Part shown: piece by piece, positions 60,180 through 64,000 of the stretch | Layout: every line of letters starts with the position of its first letter | Numbering within the stretch: the stretch's first letter is position 1 | Assembly: GCA_023079485.1 (NCBI GenBank) | Contig: CM041083.1 | Span: 141,993,052 to 142,057,051 of the forward strand | Direction of reading: 5' to 3' | Length of the DNA stretch: 64,000 nt | Source: Archilochus colubris | Lineage: Eukaryota > Chordata > Aves > Apodiformes > Trochilidae | Notes under the pieces: model-generated | What the model saw: the letters and a program-made list of their open reading frames with translations, nothing else | Databases searched by the model: none | Told to the model about the DNA's origin: nothing | Position numbers and translations under genes: made by a program

Positions 60180-61910
60180 CACACACGGGGCCCGGGGCCA
60201 CGGCTCCTTTACCAGCTGCCCTTCCCTTCGGGGCCACCCTTGTCTCACGCCTCATCCTGACATTACTCAGCAGAGGCGCGGCGGGGCCAGAGCCAGCAGG
60301 CAGACAGGCAGGGAGGCAGGCAAGGCCCTGCCTGCCCCATATGCATAATCTCTGCTTTCTCTCCTGCCGCTTAGGCAGCGGGGCTCTGCTCCCACTGCTT
60401 TCCTCCCCCCTACCCCGCCTCTCTCTGCAAGCGGCCCCGTCGACGCCAGCCCTCCACTCCATGCCCCTCTGGAACCATATTCTGGCGCATGTTTTCTGTT
60501 TCCTTTCCTCTGCCTCATTTTTGCCTTTTCCTCTCCAGAAATGACTTTTCAGCCAACCTTTGCTGACTCCTCTCTCCCTCAGACGTGTGAAACCACTTGC
60601 CCCAGCTGTCAGTTTCTCCTGGGGAAGCAGCATCTCACTATGTACCCTCGCTTAATCTTGATCGATCTGTACCTCCTGCTCTCTGCCTGTAACCCCAGGG
60701 TGCCCTCCCACCCCGAGATGAAATATGTCCGAACCGGGGCAGGTCCATCTATCTGCTTTAACTCTGGTGTTAGTCGTGGGGTAGCGACGAGCCACCGAGT
60801 GTACTCTTGAGGCGGGGGAGGGTGCAGAGGTGTTCTGGAAGGGGAGGGGCCTAGATGCCACAATGTGGAGGGACCGCTTATTCTCTCACCCCCCCCCCAA
60901 AAAAAGCAAGTGTGTGCCGTGTGCTCCCTCGCCCTCAGTCCCGTGTAATGTCTTGTGTGTCCGTGGTGGGAGCGGCATGGCTACCGGCGGCGCCAGTGCC
61001 CCGTGGGGCGGCAGCCCGTCGAGGGGCGGCTCCCCTCCCGCCCCCGGTAGCCGCGCAGCAGATGGTCTGCGGTCCGGGAGGGCAGCCTCCGTGCCGCCCG
61101 CCACTGAACGCATGACTGAAGCCGGGCTTTGGTGTCGCCGGGAGCCCCACTGCCCAGCACAGGAGGGTCCCATGTGGAGTTCAGAACCGGCCTTTCCCGG
61201 CTGACAGCAGCGAGCTTGTTTTTCCTAGCTACCCTTGCACACTCCCCTCCTCCCCACCCTGTCGCCTGGATTCCCTTTCCTCCCTTCCCTTCTGCACGTC
61301 GGTGTGGAGCCAGAAGGCTGCAGCCGGGATACGGGGCGCATCCCAGCATCCTCCCCACAGCCACCCACTGCAGCCCCTTACCCTCTGGTTGGGACCTCTA
61401 TTCCCAGCTGCCCCCGACGCCACCCCTGAAGGGAGGTGGCGTCTTCCTTCTCCCCGGAGCTGGGTCGAGGCCTCCCCCACCAACCTCCCGCTTTGCGGGA
61501 GGGGCTCTACTTTCGCTGGCTGCCGGGCCGGCCGCTGCCTTGCAGGGGGAGCCGTCGATGTTCCGCTTGGTGATTGTAAACGGGTTTGACTGGCCGTTGA
61601 TCTCGGGGTCAGGACTCTCCTCGCTAATCCCTCGCTCTCCAAACACCGGCCCCCCTCCTCTCCATCCCCGCGCTCTCCCTCCCTCTCACCACCCGCCTCT
61701 CTCTTTCCCTCCCTCTCCCCCTCCCGCTCTTCCTTTCACCCCCGTCTTCCTCTTGAATCATTCATCTGCAGCCCCTCCGAAGGTACCGGAGTCACCTCGC
61801 CTCGTGGGGCTGCAGCTCGCAAAGGCCCACGCACACCCAGCGAACAGTCCCCCTCGGGCCCACTGTTCTGCGACCCCTGAGGTCTTGCTTGGCGAGTAGG
61901 GGCCTTCCCG
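60180..61910. promoter_or_regulatory. CpG island, left part of the main cluster
   Basis: High G+C and dense CpG, strongest at 60,180-60,450 and 60,960-61,620, including GGCGGCGCC and GGCCGGCCGC-type words. All frames stay open for long runs because stops are rare, so the 256-codon plus ORF (61,129-61,899) and its minus-strand partners are not evidence of coding. It may be the promoter or first-exon region of a gene. I cannot identify a start codon or splice donor that I trust. Confidence 0.65.
61649..61754. repeat. Long polypyrimidine tract
   Basis: About 105 bp of C/T with few purines (TCCCTCCC, CTCTCTTTCCC and CTCCCCCTCC words) inside the CpG-rich cluster. It could form triplex, or i-motif with a G-quadruplex on the other strand. 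Confidence 0.85.
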
Positions 61911-61948
61911 CAAGATCAGCGCCCTGCACACTCAAGAGGACACACTGA

Positions 61949-61966
61949 CAGACAGACAGACAGATT
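61949..61966. repeat. (GACA)n short tandem repeat
   Basis: Four to five GACA/GACT units between two CpG-rich blocks. Confidence 0.8.
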
Positions 61967-61974
61967 CTAGTGGT

Positions 61975-62235
61975 GCCCGCCCCTACGGGGCTGCCCCTTC
62001 CTGGCGCTCCTCACGTGTTGCTGAGCGTGGGAGGGTAGAGCTGGAGCCTGTCGGGGGAATCAGGCAGAAAGTGTGCGGGAGGAGACAGGGTAGAAAAGGG
62101 CTCAGGGGGCGGGGGGGGTGTGAGTTCTTGGGAGAGACGGGGGCGTCGAGGGGCGCAGGAGACTTTCGCGGCCTTGCCCGGGAGCACATCCCCTTTGGCT
62201 GACGGGTCAAACCTACGGGCAGTTGCCAGCTCACG
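61975..62235. promoter_or_regulatory. CpG-rich block with CACGTG boxes and G-runs
   Basis: GC- and CpG-rich. Two TCACGTG E-box-type words stand near each end (about 62,012 and 62,231). G-runs at 62,105-62,153 (5, 8, 3, 5 and 4 bases) make a quadruplex candidate. Confidence 0.5.
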
Positions 62236-62439
62236 TGTTTTAGTTGCGTTTTAATCTACAGCAAACTCAGATTAGCTGTTTTGTTTGATTTTCGGAGGTG
62301 TGAGGGTTGTGCTTTGAAGTGGGGGTTAATATTTTTTTTTCTTCCGTTGCATTTTATGCATGATTATAAGAAGCTGTAACAGCGTCAAGCGTTCAGGTGC
62401 CTCTGGCTTGATGCTGCAGCTGGGAGGGAGGATCTTCTC
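62236..62439. promoter_or_regulatory. Candidate conserved AT-rich element between CpG blocks
   Basis: AT-richer 200 bp flanked by CpG islands on both sides, with 'gcattttatgcatgattata' and 'aagcgttcaggtgcctctgg'. Such a layout is common in promoters of developmental genes. There is no TATA box with a clear partner. Confidence 0.3.
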
Positions 62440-62791
62440 TCCCTCCCCCAGCCAAGGGGCATCTCGGGGGGCTTCTTGTCCCTCTCTGCCCCTCCGAGCG
62501 CGTTGGGGCGGCCTCCTGCGCAGATTAGTAGAGCCGTCCCTCTTTTTATCTTCATGGGCAATTTCATGTGTGTGTCCCCTCCCCCGCTTCCTTGCTCCCA
62601 GAGGGCCCCCCAATCTATTCCGCCCCCCCCCCCCCTTCCCTCCCCCCGGGCTTGCTGCAGTGTGACTTCGTTTGAGGGCGCGGAGGAGTGGAGCGGGATG
62701 GAAAGGTTTTTCCCCGGGGCCCAGCGGCACTCCTACGAGCTCAGCGAGCCGCGCACGGGAAAAGGAGAAAGCAGGGAGGTGGGGAAGGAGG

Positions 62792-62816
62792 AAAAAAAAA
62801 AAAAAAAAAAAAAAAA
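62792..62816. repeat. A25 homopolymer in CpG island
   Basis: Twenty-five A within GC-rich DNA. Nucleosome-excluding poly(dA:dT) is known at promoters; that role here is only a possibility. Confidence 0.9.
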
Positions 62817-62962
62817 GAATTGCTGGGAAAACAGTTGTGGAGTTCAGGCCAAGTTTACATTTTGGCTCGAAGTTTGGAGCGGATCAAACCTGTTATCGCA
62901 CTGTGCCTCCTGTCCTTCTGGCTCTTCTGGGCCAGGGGGACCCGCCGGTAGAGCGGTGACCA

Positions 62963-62981
62963 GGGTGGGGAGGGGGCGGGG
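62963..62981 (+). other. Canonical G-quadruplex motif with 1-base loops
   Basis: GGG-T-GGGG-A-GGGGG-C-GGGG: four G-runs separated by single bases, the most stable quadruplex class. It also contains a GGGGCGGGG Sp1/KLF-type core. Confidence 0.8.
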
Positions 62982-63089
62982 TGGAGAGCGAATGAGCCCG
63001 CGGGGGGCCCTGACCCCAAGCCCCCAACGCTACATGTAGCCGAACGCCGCAGAGAGGGCACCTCCTCCCTGCTCCCTTGCGCCTTACTC

Positions 63090-63330
63090 TCTGGATTTTC
63101 GTCTCATTTACTGAAAATGAGATAGCGCTGGGATTTTTCCTTAGTTCTTCCACACAGGTGATTTTAATAGCTCTGTCAATCATATTATAGGAGGAACATT
63201 TAATACAGTTTTAGACGTAATGTACTTAAACCATAAATCGCTTAAACCTATTCTTAGTTTTGCATATTCAATTATTCTCTTATATATAACTCGCAGAGAA
63301 AAAATCCCGAAGATTTTCACAGTATCTAAA
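63090..63330. promoter_or_regulatory. Candidate conserved enhancer-like element
   Basis: An abrupt return to AT-rich sequence after the CpG island, with 'ctgtcaatcatattatagga' (a TGTCAATCA TALE/PBX-MEIS-like word), 'cataaatcgc' and 'ttttgcatattcaattattc'. No repeats. Appearance only. Confidence 0.35.
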
Positions 63331-63486
63331 CCCAACTCGTCTGTCTAGCAAAGTTGTTTTAACTTTGTTTGCATACCCCAAACGTGAAGTTTAACTCAAA
63401 ATAAACTAAACCGTCAAGCTTACCACGAACAGCAAAAAAATCTACACCATTGTTATGGTGTTTGGGGGTGGTTTTTGGTAGGTGTC

Positions 63487-63507
63487 TTTTTTTTTTTTTT
63501 TTTTTTT
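63487..63507. repeat. T21 homopolymer
   Basis: Uninterrupted T-run between two candidate conserved blocks. Confidence 0.9.
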
Positions 63508-63639
63508 CCCCAGGACATTCGCAGAGGGAATTGTTTTTCTTGGAAGGGCAGGCTGAGAACATCTGAAACTTATTTAAATATAGCCGAGATTGAGTCTGTT
63601 TAATCCTCTCTGTTGAAAGTGCAGGTATTCCTATTATTC

Positions 63640-63930
63640 TAGGCATAAAGCCATTGAGCCGCTAAATTGTGAGAGGAGGGAAGGCTCTCTAAAAGGAGCT
63701 CATTTAAAGAGCTGTAATATTTCTCTTTTAAGCACTTCCCCTAGTATTTCTGCTGTGTGGACCCGTACAGATGCTTATTTGCTTTTCTCCCTCCACCGCT
63801 CCAATCCGCCTATTGCATCAGTCGTATTCAGCGATACAGCATCGTCTCGCCGGGATTTTTCTCTTCCGCATTGTCAGTAAATGTGATTTTCAATAGCTAT
63901 GACCCATAAAGAAAAGGCACGTAACAAGGT
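63640..63930. promoter_or_regulatory. Candidate conserved enhancer-like element
   Basis: Contains 'gcataaagccattgagccgc', 'ctcatttaaagagctgtaat' and 'ccgcctattgcatcagtcgt', with retained CpGs at moderate G+C. It runs close to the window edge. No repeat or coding signal. Appearance only. Confidence 0.35.
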
Positions 63931-64000
63931 TGTATCAGATGTATATGCTTCTGCAAGTGCACACGTACACATATACACTTCCCTTCGGTCATGATGCTAT

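Larger units (their letters stand above)
62440..63060. promoter_or_regulatory. CpG island, right part of the main cluster
   Basis: Dense CpG and G+C with a C13 run (62,623-62,635), an A25 tract (62,792-62,816) and a compact G-quadruplex (62,963-62,981). Overlapping ORFs in several frames run through the A25 tract as poly-Lys, which argues against coding. Confidence 0.6.

Noticed and set aside
61129..61899. 256-codon plus-strand ORF in the CpG island
   Set aside because: The translation is Pro/Ser-rich as base composition predicts, runs through the polypyrimidine tract, and long ORFs exist in other frames at the same place.
1..64000. CRISPR arrays, operons, rRNA genes or canonical tRNA genes
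   Set aside because: No regularly spaced direct repeats, no gene-dense organisation and no rRNA sequence were seen. The only tRNA-like sequence is the degenerate one in the palindrome loop.

Overview
The window reads as non-coding DNA from a bird nuclear genome. The main evidence is five fragments of CR1, the characteristic avian non-LTR retrotransposon, with the typical CR1 3' tail (octamer-like ATTCTATG), plus one older CR1-related copy. There is also one solo LTR of the avian ERV-L type, bounded by a perfect 5-bp target duplication. I found no open reading frame that I recognise as a gene, no rRNA, no canonical tRNA gene, no CRISPR array and no bacterial-type organisation. The many short ORFs are what vertebrate intergenic DNA produces by chance. 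I cannot name the species or the neighbouring gene.

Layout. (1) 1-42,216 is ordinary AT-rich intergenic or intronic sequence that has accepted transposons: CR1 at 3,390, 4,201, 24,678, 26,260, 33,208 and 41,775, and the solo LTR at 38,271-39,068. Between them lie scattered A-tracts, pyrimidine tracts and a (TA)16 microsatellite. (2) At 5,317-5,883 is the most unusual object here: a 567-bp near-perfect palindrome. Its two ~255-bp arms are about 90% identical by eye, and the ~55-bp loop carries, on the minus strand, a perfect RNA polymerase III A-box and a degenerate B-box spaced as in a tRNA. It fits no family I recognise. (3) 42,217-64,000 contains no transposon I can recognise. From about 49 kb its character changes: it keeps CpG dinucleotides, has several CpG-island-like blocks (50.0-52.7 kb and especially 60.2-63.1 kb), G-quadruplex motifs, and stretches rich in TAAT-, GATA- and CRE-like motifs that look like conserved enhancer elements.

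Taken together, the right third looks like the flank of a developmental regulator gene, probably a transcription factor. Its coding exons are either beyond 64,000 or not recognisable here. That is inference from base composition, transposon exclusion and CpG density. It could be tested by aligning the window to other birds and to mammals. All alignments described here were done by eye, and most block boundaries are approximate.
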